This document shows positions 32,877 to 42,485 of a DNA stretch of 64,000 nucleotides, piece by piece (the stretch's first letter is position 1; each line of letters starts with the position of its first letter). The stretch covers positions 1-64,000 of the forward strand of contig NZ_KQ947377.1 of assembly GCF_001484765.1 (NCBI RefSeq), in the 5' to 3' direction. The DNA comes from Entomohabitans teleogrylli (GTDB lineage: Bacteria > Pseudomonadota > Gammaproteobacteria > Enterobacterales > Enterobacteriaceae). The notes beneath the pieces were generated by a model, which saw only the letters and a program-made list of their open reading frames with translations, was not told where the DNA came from and ran no database searches. A program made the translations under genes and the position numbers.

Positions 32877-33199
32877 GCCAGTGGATCACCGTTTGCCATA
32901 TCGACGACATTGTGCCTGCTACCGGCGTCTGCGCGCTGATAGACGAACACCAGGTGGCGGTCTTCCGTCCCTGGCACGACCAGCGCGTCTACGCCATCAG
33001 CAATATCGATCCGTTTTTTGACGCCAGCGTACTCTCCCGAGGACTTATCGCCGAACACCAGGGCGAGCTATGGGTCGCCAGCCCGCTGAAGAAACAGCGC
33101 TTCCGGTTGCGCGACGGGGTGTGCATGGAAGATGAAAGCCGCTCCGTCGCCCACTTTGCAGCGCGGGTTCAGGACGGCCAGGTCCAGGTCAGACGCTAA
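32873..33199 (+). CDS. nirD: Nitrite reductase small subunit
   Basis: A 108-residue Rieske-like small subunit of NirBD. The Rieske [2Fe-2S] ligands are absent, as expected for enterobacterial NirD; the fold is recognised from GVCALIDEHQVAVFRP and the DPFF/LSRGLI segment. ATGA overlap with nirB indicates coupled translation. Confidence 0.95.
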   Translation: MSQWITVCHIDDIVPATGVCALIDEHQVAVFRPWHDQRVYAISNIDPFFDASVLSRGLIAEHQGELWVASPLKKQRFRLRDGVCMEDESRSVAHFAARVQDGQVQVRR

Positions 33200-33336
33200 C
33201 GCTCTCGCCCGCTTCCGGATGCGGAGCGGGTCTGCGGTCAATCACAGTGACGGCGCCAGGCAGCCCTGAAAATACAGGCCGGTAAAAATGCGCCGCACCG
33301 AATAATAATTTCTCTCTATTTTTAAAAGGATAATCA

Positions 33337-34143
33337 ATGTTTACCGACACCATTAATAAGTGTGCGGCGAATGCTGCGCGCATCGCGCGTCTCAGCGCCA
33401 ACCATCCTCTCAGCTTCTGGGTCAGCTCCGCCATGGCCGGCGCCTACGTCGGACTGGGCATTATTTTGATTTTTACTCTCGGCAACCTGCTGGACCCCGC
33501 CGTCAGACCGCTGGTCATGGGCGCCACTTTCGGTATCGCCCTGACGCTGGTGATCATTGCCGGCTCCGAGCTATTTACCGGCCATACCATGTTCCTGACC
33601 CTGGGGGTTAAAGCCGGCACCATCAGCCACAACCAGATGTGGCGCATCCTGCCGCAAACCTGGGTCGGTAATCTGCTCGGTTCAGTATGCGTCGCCCTGC
33701 TGTACCACTGGGGCGGCGGCAGCTTGCTGCCTGCGGACAACAGCATCGTGCACAGTGTGGCGCTGGCGAAAACCTCCGCGCCAGCCATGGCGCTGTTTTT
33801 TAAAGGTATCCTGTGCAACTGGCTGGTATGCCTGGCTATCTGGATGGCGCTACGCAGTGAAGGGGCGGCGAAATTCCTCGCTATCTGGTGGTGTCTGCTG
33901 GCCTTTATCGCGTCCGGCTACGAGCATTCCGTCGCCAACATGACCCTGTTCGCCCTCTCCTGGTTCGGCAACCACAGCGAAGCCTATACCCTCTCCGGCA
34001 TTGGCCATAACCTGCTGTGGGTAACATTAGGAAATAGTGTGTCTGGCGCCATATTCATGGGTTTGGGTTACTGGTATGCTACCCCTCGCGCCGAGCGTCC
34101 GCAGGTTAACGCGACGGTCGGCGAGCAATCACCGGCTAACTAA
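33337..34143 (+). CDS. nirC: Nitrite transporter NirC (FNT family)
   Basis: A 268-residue formate/nitrite transporter family channel with six hydrophobic segments. FNT features include GSELFTGHTMFLTLGVK, ILCNWLVCLAIW and GYEHSVANM, the last two carrying the central His and constriction residues. Length equals E. coli NirC. It lies 137 bp after nirD, with a good AAAAGGATAATCA ribosome-binding site. Confidence 0.97.
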   Translation: MFTDTINKCAANAARIARLSANHPLSFWVSSAMAGAYVGLGIILIFTLGNLLDPAVRPLVMGATFGIALTLVIIAGSELFTGHTMFLTLGVKAGTISHNQMWRILPQTWVGNLLGSVCVALLYHWGGGSLLPADNSIVHSVALAKTSAPAMALFFKGILCNWLVCLAIWMALRSEGAAKFLAIWWCLLAFIASGYEHSVANMTLFALSWFGNHSEAYTLSGIGHNLLWVTLGNSVSGAIFMGLGYWYATPRAERPQVNATVGEQSPAN

Positions 34144-34157
34144 CCTGAGGAAATACC

Positions 34158-35531
34158 GTGGATCATCTGCCGATATTTTGCCAGCTACAAGGACGTGACT
34201 GCCTGCTGGTTGGCGGTGGCGATGTCGCCGAACGTAAGGCCCGACTGCTGCTGGACGCCGGCGCCCGACTGACCGTCAACGCACTGGCCTTCAGCCCCCA
34301 GTTCCAGGTCTGGGCACAGGAGCAGATGTTGACGCTGGTCCACGGTAATTTTGACGAAACGCTGCTCGACACCTGCTGGCTGGCCATCGCCGCCACTGAC
34401 GACGACGCCGTCAACCAGCAGGTCAGCGCCGCCGCCGAGGCGCGGCGGATTTTCTGTAACGTGGTAGACGCCCCACGTCAGGCCAGTTTCATCATGCCTT
34501 CGATTATTGACCGTTCTCCACTGATGGTGGCGGTCTCCTCCGGCGGTACCTCTCCGGTGCTGGCGCGCCTGCTGCGCGAAAAGCTGGAATCAGTACTACC
34601 GCAACATCTCGGACAGGTCGCCAGCTACGCCGGAAAATTGCGCCAGCGGGTGAAAAGCGCTTTCGCCACCATTGGCGAGCGACGTCGTTTCTGGGAAAAA
34701 TTCTTTGTTAACGATCGGCTGGCCCAGTCGCTGGCCAATCAGGACATCGCGGCCGTTGAACGCATCACTGAAACCCTGCTCAGCGAACCTCTCGATCACC
34801 GCGGCGAAGTGGTGCTGGTAGGCGCCGGCCCCGGTGACGCCGGGCTGCTGACCCTTAAAGGATTGCAGCAAATCCAGCAGGCCGATGTCGTGGTATATGA
34901 CCGACTGGTTTCCGACGAGATTATGAATCTGGTGCGCCGCGATGCCGATCGGGTGTTTGTCGGCAAACGCGCCGGTTACCACTGCGTGCCTCAGGAAGAG
35001 ATCAACCAGATCCTGCTGCGTGAAGCGCAGCGCGGCAAACGGGTGGTGCGCCTGAAAGGCGGCGATCCGTTTATCTTTGGCCGCGGCGGCGAGGAGCTGG
35101 AAACCCTGTGCCACGCCGGTATCCCCTTTTCCGTGGTGCCGGGTATTACCGCAGCTTCCGGTTGTTCCGCCTATTCCGGCATTCCGCTGACCCATCGCGA
35201 TTACGCCCAGAGCGTCCGTCTGGTTACTGGCCACCTGAAAACCGGCGGCGAACTGGACTGGGAAAACCTGGCGGCGGAAAAACAGACCCTGGTGTTTTAT
35301 ATGGGACTTAATCAGGCGACCAATATTCAGCACAACCTGGTCGCATTTGGCATGTCCGGCGATATGCCGGTCGCGCTGGTGGAAAACGGCACCGCGGTGA
35401 AACAGCGGGTCGTCGCGGGTACCCTGAGTCAGTTATCCGAACTGGCTCAGCAGGTGGAAAGTCCGGCGCTGATTATCGTTGGCCGGGTCGTGGCGTTACG
35501 CGACAAACTCAACTGGTTTTCCAGCCACTAA
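34158..35531 (+). CDS. cysG: Siroheme synthase CysG (trifunctional)
   Basis: A 457-residue enzyme making siroheme, the cofactor of NirB and sulfite reductase. The N-terminal CysGB dehydrogenase/ferrochelatase domain contains [15 protein letters not shown] and the phosphorylatable Ser of [11 protein letters not shown] (S128 in E. coli). The C-terminal CysGA methyltransferase includes [15 protein letters not shown] and [12 protein letters not shown]. The start is GTG with TGAGGAAATACC upstream, as in E. coli. It is 14 bp after nirC and completes the nir operon. Confidence 0.98.
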   Translation: MDHLPIFCQLQGRDCLLVGGGDVAERKARLLLDAGARLTVNALAFSPQFQVWAQEQMLTLVHGNFDETLLDTCWLAIAATDDDAVNQQVSAAAEARRIFCNVVDAPRQASFIMPSIIDRSPLMVAVSSGGTSPVLARLLREKLESVLPQHLGQVASYAGKLRQRVKSAFATIGERRRFWEKFFVNDRLAQSLANQDIAAVERITETLLSEPLDHRGEVVLVGAGPGDAGLLTLKGLQQIQQADVVVYDRLVSDEIMNLVRRDADRVFVGKRAGYHCVPQEEINQILLREAQRGKRVVRLKGGDPFIFGRGGEELETLCHAGIPFSVVPGITAASGCSAYSGIPLTHRDYAQSVRLVTGHLKTGGELDWENLAAEKQTLVFYMGLNQATNIQHNLVAFGMSGDMPVALVENGTAVKQRVVAGTLSQLSELAQQVESPALIIVGRVVALRDKLNWFSSH

Positions 35532-35537
35532 AAGCAC

Positions 35538-35561
35538 AAACCCCGGTACCGACCGGGGTTT
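35538..35561 (+). terminator. Terminator of nirBDC-cysG
   Basis: AAACCCCGG (35538-35546) pairs with CCGGGGTTT (35553-35561) around a 6-nt loop, 6 bp after the cysG stop. The T tract is short. Confidence 0.75.
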
Positions 35562-35657
35562 GATATGGATGACCAATCTCACCTTATTGTCGAACGTGCG
35601 GATATCACCGATAACCAACAAGGAAAAGCAATCTATTGATTTTCAGTTGATAACCAC

Positions 35658-35689
35658 AAAAGAGGAAAAACCACGCTTTTTCCTCTTTT
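35658..35689. terminator. Bidirectional hairpin between cysG and trpS
   Basis: AAAAGAGGAAAAA (35658-35670) and TTTTTCCTCTTTT (35677-35689) form a perfect 13-bp stem with loop CCACGC and A/T flanks. It lies 57 bp beyond trpS on its strand, and is probably the trpS terminator and a back-up for cysG. Confidence 0.75.
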
Positions 35690-35746
35690 GTCAGCCGTCC
35701 GAAACCCCGGCAGGTACCAGGGTTTGTCGTTCATCGCCAGTCAGAT

Positions 35747-36751
35747 TCAGGGTTTGGCGACAAACCCAATCGCTTCATAGACTTTCTTCAGCGTGGCGGA
35801 CGCACGTTCACTGGCTTTCGCCGCGCCGTCGCGCATGACCTGCTGCAGGAAAGCCTCATCATTGCGATAGCGATGGTAGCGCTCCTGCAGCTCACCCAGC
35901 ATACCGGCAACCGCCTCCGCGACTTCGCCCTTCAGATGACCATACATCTTGCCTTCGAAGTGCTGCTCCAGTTGCGCAATGCTCTGGCCGGTCACGCCGG
36001 AAAGAATATCCAGCAGGTTTGACACCCCGGCTTTATTGGCCAGATCGTAACGCACTACCGGCGGCTCATCGGAGTCCGTCACCGCGCGTTTGATTTTCTT
36101 GATGACCGACTTCGGCTCTTCCAGCAGACCGATAACGTTATTGCGGTTATCATCGGATTTGGACATCTTTTTGGTCGGCTCGAGCAGCGACATAACCCGC
36201 GCGCCGGATTTCGGGATAAACGGCTCAGGGACTTTGAACACATCGCCGTAGATAGCGTTAAAGCGCTGGGCAACATCGCGACTCAGTTCCAGATGCTGTT
36301 TCTGATCTTCGCCGACCGGCACCTGGTTGGTCTGATACAGCAGAATATCCGCCGCCATCAGCACCGGATAATCAAACAGCCCGGCGTTAATGTTTTCCGC
36401 ATAGCGAGCGGACTTGTCCTTGAACTGGGTCATCCGACTCAGTTCGCCAAAGTAGGTGTAGCAGTTCAGTACCCAGCTCAGTTGCGCGTGCTCCGGCACA
36501 TGGGACTGAACGAAAATGGTGCTCTTCTGCGGATCGATACCGCAGGCCAGGTACAGCGCCAGAGTATCCAGCGTCGCTTTACGCAACTGCTGCGCATCCT
36601 GGCGTACAGTAATGGCGTGCTGATCGACGATACAGTAGATGCAGTGGTAATCATCCTGCATGTTCACCCACTGACGCAGCGCTCCCATATAGTTACCGAT
36701 GGTCAGTTCCCCTGACGGCTGCGCGCCGCTAAAAACGATGGGCTTAGTCAT
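35747..36751 (-). CDS. trpS: Tryptophanyl-tRNA synthetase
   Basis: A 334-residue class Ic synthetase. The TIGN variant of the HIGH motif occurs in [13 protein letters not shown], and KMSKS in [13 protein letters not shown] start at ATG 36751 ([14 protein letters not shown]), which gives the E. coli length and has AGGAAGAG upstream. A longer in-frame start would lie inside gph. The start overlaps the gph stop by 8 bp (ATGACTAA). Confidence 0.97.
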   Translation of the reverse strand: MTKPIVFSGAQPSGELTIGNYMGALRQWVNMQDDYHCIYCIVDQHAITVRQDAQQLRKATLDTLALYLACGIDPQKSTIFVQSHVPEHAQLSWVLNCYTYFGELSRMTQFKDKSARYAENINAGLFDYPVLMAADILLYQTNQVPVGEDQKQHLELSRDVAQRFNAIYGDVFKVPEPFIPKSGARVMSLLEPTKKMSKSDDNRNNVIGLLEEPKSVIKKIKRAVTDSDEPPVVRYDLANKAGVSNLLDILSGVTGQSIAQLEQHFEGKMYGHLKGEVAEAVAGMLGELQERYHRYRNDEAFLQQVMRDGAAKASERASATLKKVYEAIGFVAKP

Positions 36752-37505
36752 TTTTCTCTTCCTGATGTTCACTGTAAGGGAGCCCGAGCGCGGGCAGCAG
36801 ATCCCTGAACCGATCGAACACATAGTCCGGCTGACTGAGTGCTATCGATTCACCGTAGTTGTAGCCATAAGTCAGGCCGACGGAGCAAAAGCCGGCAGCC
36901 CGGGCGGCCAGAATATCATTACGGGAATCCCCGACAAAAAGCATTTGCTCCGGGGACAATCCAAACTGGTTCTTCACCAGAAGCAGCGCTTCCGGATCCG
37001 GTTTCTTGTTCTGCACATCATCGCCGCCGATGATGACATCAAAATAATCAATGATGTTGAGGGACGACAGTATCGGGCGCACGAAGGGCGTCGGCTTGTT
37101 GGTCACCAGCCCCAGCGGCAGGCCCTGCTCGCGCAGCGCCGCCAGCGTCTCTCTAACCTCAGGAAACAGAAAGCTTCCTTCCTCAACCGCCTGAGCATAG
37201 TAGCGGTCGAACAGCCGACGCATCATCAGTCGCTGTTCGGCCTCGGGTATGTCGTGCCGTGCCGCAGGCGTTTTACCGGACAGCGCCTGCTGAGCGGCTT
37301 TCTCTTCAATCGCCCACGCCAGCGCGCGCTCCATCAACACATCGGCGCCATTGCCAATCCAGGTGGTAACCCGGGCCTCGCCGGCCTGGGGCAATTCCAG
37401 GGCATACAGCGCCAGATCCACGGCCTGCGTCAGCCCGGGGGCGCTGTCCACCAGCGTCCCATCGAGATCGAACGCCACGCCGCGAATACGTTCTAACTTA
37501 TCCAT
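36744..37505 (-). CDS. gph: Phosphoglycolate phosphatase
   Basis: A 253-residue HAD-superfamily phosphatase that removes 2-phosphoglycolate, including that from repair of oxidised DNA ends. Motif I is [13 protein letters not shown], motif [10 protein letters not shown], and motifs [13 protein letters not shown] and [12 protein letters not shown]. It overlaps rpe by 8 bp at its start (ATGGATAA) and trpS by 8 bp at its end. Confidence 0.96.
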   Translation of the reverse strand: MDKLERIRGVAFDLDGTLVDSAPGLTQAVDLALYALELPQAGEARVTTWIGNGADVLMERALAWAIEEKAAQQALSGKTPAARHDIPEAEQRLMMRRLFDRYYAQAVEEGSFLFPEVRETLAALREQGLPLGLVTNKPTPFVRPILSSLNIIDYFDVIIGGDDVQNKKPDPEALLLVKNQFGLSPEQMLFVGDSRNDILAARAAGFCSVGLTYGYNYGESIALSQPDYVFDRFRDLLPALGLPYSEHQEEKND

Positions 37506-38175
37506 GACGTACCTTTGCTAACTCACTGCGCATCTCATCAACCACTTTCTTATAATCCGGCTGGCCGAAAATGGCCGAACCGGCGACAAACATGTCGGCG
37601 CCGGCGGCGGCGATCTCGCCAATGTTGTTGGCTTTGACGCCGCCATCCACTTCCAGACGAATGTCGTAGCCGGATTCATCAATACACTGGCGCACCTGAC
37701 GCAGTTTTTCCAGGGTATGGGGAATAAAGCTCTGCCCGCCAAAGCCTGGATTCACCGACATCAACAGAATGATGTCCAGCTTGTCCATCACATGGTCAAG
37801 ATAGCTGAGCGGCGTTGCCGGATTGAGCACCAGCCCCGCTTTACAGCCGTGTTCTTTAATCAGTTGCAGCGAACGATCGACGTGCTCAGACGCCTCCGGA
37901 TGAAAGGTAATGAAGCTGGCCCCGGCGGCGGCAAAATCAGGAATAATGCGATCCACCGGCTTGACCATCAAATGGACATCGATCGGCGCGGTAATCCCGT
38001 AGTCGCGCAGGGATTTCAGCACCATCGGGCCAATGGTCAGGTTCGGCACATAGTGGTTATCCATCACGTCAAAATGGACAACATCGGCGCCAGCCGCCAG
38101 CGCCCGCGCGGTATCTTCGCCAAGGCGGGCAAAATCCGCCGAAAGAATGGAAGGGGCAATCAAATACTGTTTCAT
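37498..38175 (-). CDS. rpe: Ribulose-5-phosphate 3-epimerase
   Basis: A 225-residue TIM-barrel epimerase of the pentose phosphate pathway. Visible are [15 protein letters not shown], the metal/catalytic [41 protein letters not shown] and [10 protein letters not shown]. It is 21 bp downstream of dam within the aroK-aroB-damX-dam-rpe-gph-trpS supraoperon. Confidence 0.97.
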   Translation of the reverse strand: MKQYLIAPSILSADFARLGEDTARALAAGADVVHFDVMDNHYVPNLTIGPMVLKSLRDYGITAPIDVHLMVKPVDRIIPDFAAAGASFITFHPEASEHVDRSLQLIKEHGCKAGLVLNPATPLSYLDHVMDKLDIILLMSVNPGFGGQSFIPHTLEKLRQVRQCIDESGYDIRLEVDGGVKANNIGEIAAAGADMFVAGSAIFGQPDYKKVVDEMRSELAKVRHG

Positions 38176-38196
38176 CCGTCTCTCCAGGTGAGGGTT

Positions 38197-39033
38197 TCAC
38201 TCAATGGCGGATACAGCGGCCCGGACGTCATACAGGGCCAACAGTTCATCCACCTTGTTGCGCGCGCCGCCATTGCTGCTGATGTTACGCCGCACGCGCA
38301 CCTCGTGTAACATCGCCTGTTGATACCACGCCCGGGTCAGTTCCGTGGCATGGTTGGAAATCAGTACCGGTACTCCCTGCGACTGCAACCGCTCGGCCAG
38401 CTCAGCCAGGTGCTGCTGCTGCCGCATGCTGAAGCTGTTGGTGTGATAGGCGGTAAAATTCGCCGTAGCCGACAGCGGGGCATAGGGTGGATCGCAATAC
38501 ACCACACAGCCCGCCCGGGCAGCTGACATACTGATATCATAAGACTGACAAAGGAACGTCGCATGTTTCGCCCGCTCGGCGAATTGACGCAGTTCATCTT
38601 CAGGAAAATAGGGTTTCCGGTAGCGGCCGAACGGCACATTAAATTCGCCGCGCAAATTGTACCGGCATAGCCCGTTATAACCATGGCGATTGAGATACAA
38701 AAATAATACCGCGCGCTGGAACGGATCCTTGCTGGTATTGAAGGCATACCGTAACTGATAATAGGCCTCGGCGCGGTTATGTTCTTCGCTGAACAGATCG
38801 CGCGCCGCGCTGACATATTCATCGGTGCGATCTTTGACGATATTGTACAAATTGATCAGATCGCTGTTAATATCGGCAAGAATATAATGTGAATAATCGG
38901 TGTTCAAAAACACCGATCCTGCCCCAACGAAGGGCTCAATCAAACAATCTCCCGACGGCAAATGCTGCCGGATCTCCTCAAGCAGGGGGTACTTCCCCCC
39001 TGCCCATTTCAAAAAAGCGCGATTTTTTTTCAT
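38197..39033 (-). CDS. dam: DNA adenine methyltransferase
   Basis: A 278-residue enzyme that methylates adenine in GATC, guiding mismatch repair and replication timing. The SAM motif FLKWAGGK is at the N-terminus with EPFVGAGSVF, and the catalytic motif is YCDPPYAPL. The LCRYNLRGEFNVPFGRY segment matches E. coli Dam's DNA-recognition region. The C-terminus differs in its last residues, as is common between species. Confidence 0.97.
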   Translation of the reverse strand: MKKNRAFLKWAGGKYPLLEEIRQHLPSGDCLIEPFVGAGSVFLNTDYSHYILADINSDLINLYNIVKDRTDEYVSAARDLFSEEHNRAEAYYQLRYAFNTSKDPFQRAVLFLYLNRHGYNGLCRYNLRGEFNVPFGRYRKPYFPEDELRQFAERAKHATFLCQSYDISMSAARAGCVVYCDPPYAPLSATANFTAYHTNSFSMRQQQHLAELAERLQSQGVPVLISNHATELTRAWYQQAMLHEVRVRRNISSNGGARNKVDELLALYDVRAAVSAIE

Positions 39034-39098
39034 GCTGCCGATTATTTACCACCTGCTCCAGCTGTGGGGAAAACTCCAACAGCATTGTGCGCTTTGAC

Positions 39099-40382
39099 TC
39101 ATTGCTTAAGATCGGACTGAACCTGATGAATTGGTTTCGCCCAGGGGTTTTTCGCCTGAACATCCGCTGGCAGCGTCGCGACGGCGCGTTTGGCCTCATC
39201 ACGCGAAGCGTAAATACCGCTGACCAGCACATACCATGGCTTACCATTGCGCTGCGTCTGGTACACCACATAGTTCTGCAGACTGGATTTCTTCGCCCAG
39301 GCATTCAGGTTGTCGTAATTGGAAGAACTGCTGAGCTGGAGCGTATAGCTACTGCCCGACGCCGATTTCATCGCGCCGACATTTCCGGTGGAAACCGCCG
39401 CGCTACTCGCTGTCGCCGCAGGCGCCGTTGTGGTCGCCGTGCTGCTGGCGGCTTTCGGCGCGGTGGACGAGGTACTGGTTGCCGCAGGGGTTCTCACCGC
39501 CGTCGTATTTTCCGGACGCTTCGCCGTCGCTGCCGGTTTTTGTTCCGGAGTAGCGGCTTTCGCCGTCGCCTGCGGCCGGGACTGAGTCGCCTGCGTCTTA
39601 CGCGGTTCTACTTCAATGGTGGTTCTCTGACGTTCGCGCGGTGCGACGGTGGACGCAGTGGACTCAGTGCGCGCTGGCTGGCGCCCCTGCGCTGCTCCTC
39701 CCAGCGTAGACGATACCGTGGCTGGCTGAGTCGGCAGCGTTGTGGTGCCGCCAGTCGCCGCATCTATCTGCCCCTCTTGCTGGGTCAGGGCGGTATTCAG
39801 ATCGCCCTGAACCTCAACGCGCTGCTGGCCTTGTGGGGTAACCTGAGCCTGCCCCTGCGTCGGCGTAGAGGAGATCGGCGGCAGAGATACATCCTGAGGC
39901 GCCGCGTTCTGCTGCTGTTCGCCAGACGCCGGCTGCGCAGAGGCCGTTGCGCTGCCGCTGGTAGAAAGATCAATATCTTTCGGGCCGCTCTGGCTGGCGG
40001 TATCAGAAGACGGAGGCGGCGAATTCAGGGCCGAACCGATGCCGATAATCAACAGCAACAGAACCAGAATCCCGACGCCCATCATCAGATGCTGACGGGA
40101 AACCGGCCCTTTGCCTGCCAGCGCCTTGTTACGCTGGCGGGGACGACGCTCTGCGGCTTGCGCCGCCATTTCGTCATCCGTTTCGTATTCATCATATTCC
40201 TCTTCACGCCCACTGCGGCGGGATCGTGAAGCGCGACGCTCGTCATACTCATCATCAACATCGATATCATCAACGTTGATGCGGGGCTCGCGATCCGCCT
40301 CAGAAGCATTGTTGCGCGAGCGAACGGGACGACGATCGCTGGGATCGGGTTTCAGTTCGTCTTCCGGTTTAAAATCATCCAT
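39099..40382 (-). CDS. damX: Cell-division protein DamX with SPOR domain
   Basis: A 427-residue bitopic inner-membrane protein. Cytoplasmic residues 1-95 are highly charged, a transmembrane helix spans about 100-119 (MGVGILVLLLLIIGIGSAL), and a long Gln/Thr/Ala/Pro-rich periplasmic linker leads to a C-terminal SPOR domain (about 345-420, YTLQLSSSSNYDNLN). SPOR binds denuded septal peptidoglycan. I start at ATG 40382 (MDDFKPEDELKPDPSDR, as in E. coli), not the in-frame GTG 12 bp upstream. Confidence 0.94.
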   Translation of the reverse strand: MDDFKPEDELKPDPSDRRPVRSRNNASEADREPRINVDDIDVDDEYDERRASRSRRSGREEEYDEYETDDEMAAQAAERRPRQRNKALAGKGPVSRQHLMMGVGILVLLLLIIGIGSALNSPPPSSDTASQSGPKDIDLSTSGSATASAQPASGEQQQNAAPQDVSLPPISSTPTQGQAQVTPQGQQRVEVQGDLNTALTQQEGQIDAATGGTTTLPTQPATVSSTLGGAAQGRQPARTESTASTVAPRERQRTTIEVEPRKTQATQSRPQATAKAATPEQKPAATAKRPENTTAVRTPAATSTSSTAPKAASSTATTTAPAATASSAAVSTGNVGAMKSASGSSYTLQLSSSSNYDNLNAWAKKSSLQNYVVYQTQRNGKPWYVLVSGIYASRDEAKRAVATLPADVQAKNPWAKPIHQVQSDLKQ

Positions 40383-40432
40383 TTGACACCCCACTCATCG
40401 GCGCATGCCTGTAGCGCACTACACCCGAAGTT

Positions 40433-40455
40433 AAAAACCGCCGGTAAAACGGCGG
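40433..40455 (-). terminator. Intrinsic terminator downstream of aroB
   Basis: On the minus strand CCGCCG-TTTTAC-CGGCGG-TTTTTAA lies 23 bp after the aroB stop and before damX. It may attenuate rather than stop transcription, since damX is usually co-transcribed in part. Confidence 0.85.
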
Positions 40456-40477
40456 CAGATTGTTCTAATAATGACCT

Positions 40478-41560
40478 TTACTGGCAATCTGCAATAGCGC
40501 TCAGTACCACATCATGCGCCACTCCCCCGCGCACTTCACTTTTCCCTATTGCTAACGGCAATACCAGACGCAGGTCTCCAGCCAGCACTTTTTTATCGCG
40601 CAGCATATGCGGCAGATATGCCTGCGGCGCCATACCCTGCGGGCCGGTCACCGGCAATCCGGCGCGCGTCAGCAGCGCCATTACCCGCTGAACGTCCGCT
40701 TCGCTGAACTGCCCGAGACGTTGAGCGGTACGCGCCGCCATGACCATGCCCGCCGCCACGGCTTCGCCATGCAACCAGTTCCCATAGCCCATCTCGGCTT
40801 CAATCGCATGTCCGAAGGTATGGCCCAGATTCAGTAAAGCACGTAACCCGGTTTCTCGCTCGTCAGCCGCCACAACCTCGGCTTTTATTTCACAGCAGCG
40901 GCGAATACAGTAGGCCATGGCTTTTTCATCCAGCGCCAGCAGGGCGTCCAGATGTTCTTCCAGCCACAGGAAAAATTCACCGTCCAGAATAATGCCGTAT
41001 TTAATAACTTCCGCCAGACCAGAGGCCAGTTCGCGACGTGGCAAGGTCTGCAGACAGTTCAGATCAACGACCACACTGGCGGGCTGCCAGAAAGCGCCAA
41101 TCATATTTTTGCCCAGCGGATGGTTAACGGCGGTTTTTCCGCCCACAGAGGAGTCGACCTGCGAGAGTAGAGTGGTGGGTACCTGAACAAAGCGCACGCC
41201 GCGCTGATAACAGGCTGCGGCAAATCCGGTTAAATCGCCGATAACGCCGCCGCCCAGCGCGATAAGCGTGGTATCCCGCCCGTGCGGTTTTTCCAGCAGG
41301 GCAGTAAACACGGTATCCAGCACAGACAGGCTTTTATACTGTTCTCCATCCGGCAGCACGACATGGTCCACTCTGACGCCCGCCTGCTCCAGAACCCGAC
41401 GTACCGGCTCCAGATAAAGCGCGGCCAGCGTTTCGTTGGTCACCAGCATAGCCTGATCGCCGGCCTGCAGCGGCCAGAAAGATGCCGCATCGCTAAACAG
41501 CCCGGCGGCAATGGTGATGGGGTAACTACGTTCCCCCAGCGTGACGTTTAACCTTTCCAT
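40478..41560 (-). CDS. aroB: 3-dehydroquinate synthase
   Basis: A 360-residue (E. coli 362) NAD- and Zn-dependent enzyme for the second shikimate step. The NAD-binding [37 protein letters not shown], and the Zn ligands in [15 protein letters not shown] are present. It lies 60 bp after aroK in the same operon. Confidence 0.97.
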   Translation of the reverse strand: MERLNVTLGERSYPITIAAGLFSDAASFWPLQAGDQAMLVTNETLAALYLEPVRRVLEQAGVRVDHVVLPDGEQYKSLSVLDTVFTALLEKPHGRDTTLIALGGGVIGDLTGFAAACYQRGVRFVQVPTTLLSQVDSSVGGKTAVNHPLGKNMIGAFWQPASVVVDLNCLQTLPRRELASGLAEVIKYGIILDGEFFLWLEEHLDALLALDEKAMAYCIRRCCEIKAEVVAADERETGLRALLNLGHTFGHAIEAEMGYGNWLHGEAVAAGMVMAARTAQRLGQFSEADVQRVMALLTRAGLPVTGPQGMAPQAYLPHMLRDKKVLAGDLRLVLPLAIGKSEVRGGVAHDVVLSAIADCQ

Positions 41561-41620
41561 GACGCTCAGCCCCTTTATATCTGCGCCTGCAGGCAGGCGT
41601 AACCCGCTATTAAACCAGAG

Positions 41621-42142
41621 TTAGTTGTTTTCCAGCATGTGAATAATCTGGTTCGCGACAACCTTAGCGCTTTGATCGTCGGTACGGATGGTCACATCGG
41701 CGATTTCTTCATACAGCGGATTTCGTTCACCGGCCAGCGCTTCCAGAACTTCGCGCGGCGGAGAATCCACCTGAAGTAAGGGACGTTTTTTATCGCGCTG
41801 AGTACGGGCCAGCTGTTTCTCGATAGTCGTTTCAAGATATACGACCACGCCGCGGGCGGAGAGACGATTGCGGGTTTCACGGGATTTGACAGAGCCGCCG
41901 CCTGTTGCCAGCACAATACCCTGTTTTTCCGTGAGTTCATTGATAATTTTTTCTTCACGCTCGCGGAAGCCTTCTTCGCCTTCTACGTCGAAGACCCAAC
42001 CCACATCAGCTCCGGTGCGCTTTTCGATCTCTTGATCGGAATCGTAAAACTCCATGTTGAGCTGCTGCGCTAACTGACGCCCAATAGTGCTTTTGCCGGC
42101 ACCCATGGGCCCAACCAGAAAGATATTGCGTTTCTCTGCCAT
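41621..42142 (-). CDS. aroK: Shikimate kinase I
   Basis: A 173-residue P-loop kinase that phosphorylates shikimate. Walker A is [15 protein letters not shown]; the shikimate-binding DSDQEIE and GGG loop ([14 protein letters not shown]) and the lid [11 protein letters not shown] are intact. It is promoter-proximal in aroK-aroB-damX-dam-rpe-gph-trpS. Confidence 0.97.
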   Translation of the reverse strand: MAEKRNIFLVGPMGAGKSTIGRQLAQQLNMEFYDSDQEIEKRTGADVGWVFDVEGEEGFREREEKIINELTEKQGIVLATGGGSVKSRETRNRLSARGVVVYLETTIEKQLARTQRDKKRPLLQVDSPPREVLEALAGERNPLYEEIADVTIRTDDQSAKVVANQIIHMLENN

Positions 42143-42485
42143 TTTTTCGGTACTACTAAGACAATTCGTTGATGATAAACCTGGTTCGCCAGCTTACGGT
42201 GGCGCACAGGACATGAACTGAAACCTCATATGCGATAGTGCGAGAGTCAGACTGAAAATTATCTCAACACTCAAGGCTGTTTGGCAACCGAATAAATTAC
42301 CGCTCCCCTTACCGCTGAAAGGAAGAGCCGTATGTCGATCCCCTGCCATCGCCGTATTTTGCATCACTGCCTTATGGCGCTGCAAATCGGTACTCCTTGT
42401 ATGCTAATTCACTGCTGCCGTCAAACAGATGCGCGATTTTTCTCGCAAAAAGGCGACCCGCGGAGAAACCTTCGGCAACGAAAAT
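42143..42485. other. hofQ-aroK intergenic region
   Basis: This 343-bp gap has no convincing gene. Its aroK-proximal half contains the aroK promoter candidate. The half nearer hofQ shows no clear hofQ terminator. Short open frames here have no recognisable product. Confidence 0.5.
42258..42287 (-). promoter_or_regulatory. Candidate aroK promoter
   Basis: TTGCCA (42282-42287), 18 bp, GATAAT (42258-42263) on the minus strand, about 115 bp before aroK. Confidence 0.6.

Noticed and set aside
33205-33240. REP-like sequence between nirD and nirC containing CCGGATGCGG
   Set aside because: Only one half resembles a REP core; the inverted partner is missing and no second copy was noticed in the window.
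38889-40229. 446-codon open frame antisense to damX and dam
   Set aside because: The Arg-rich, repetitive translation arises from the low-complexity damX linker read backwards.
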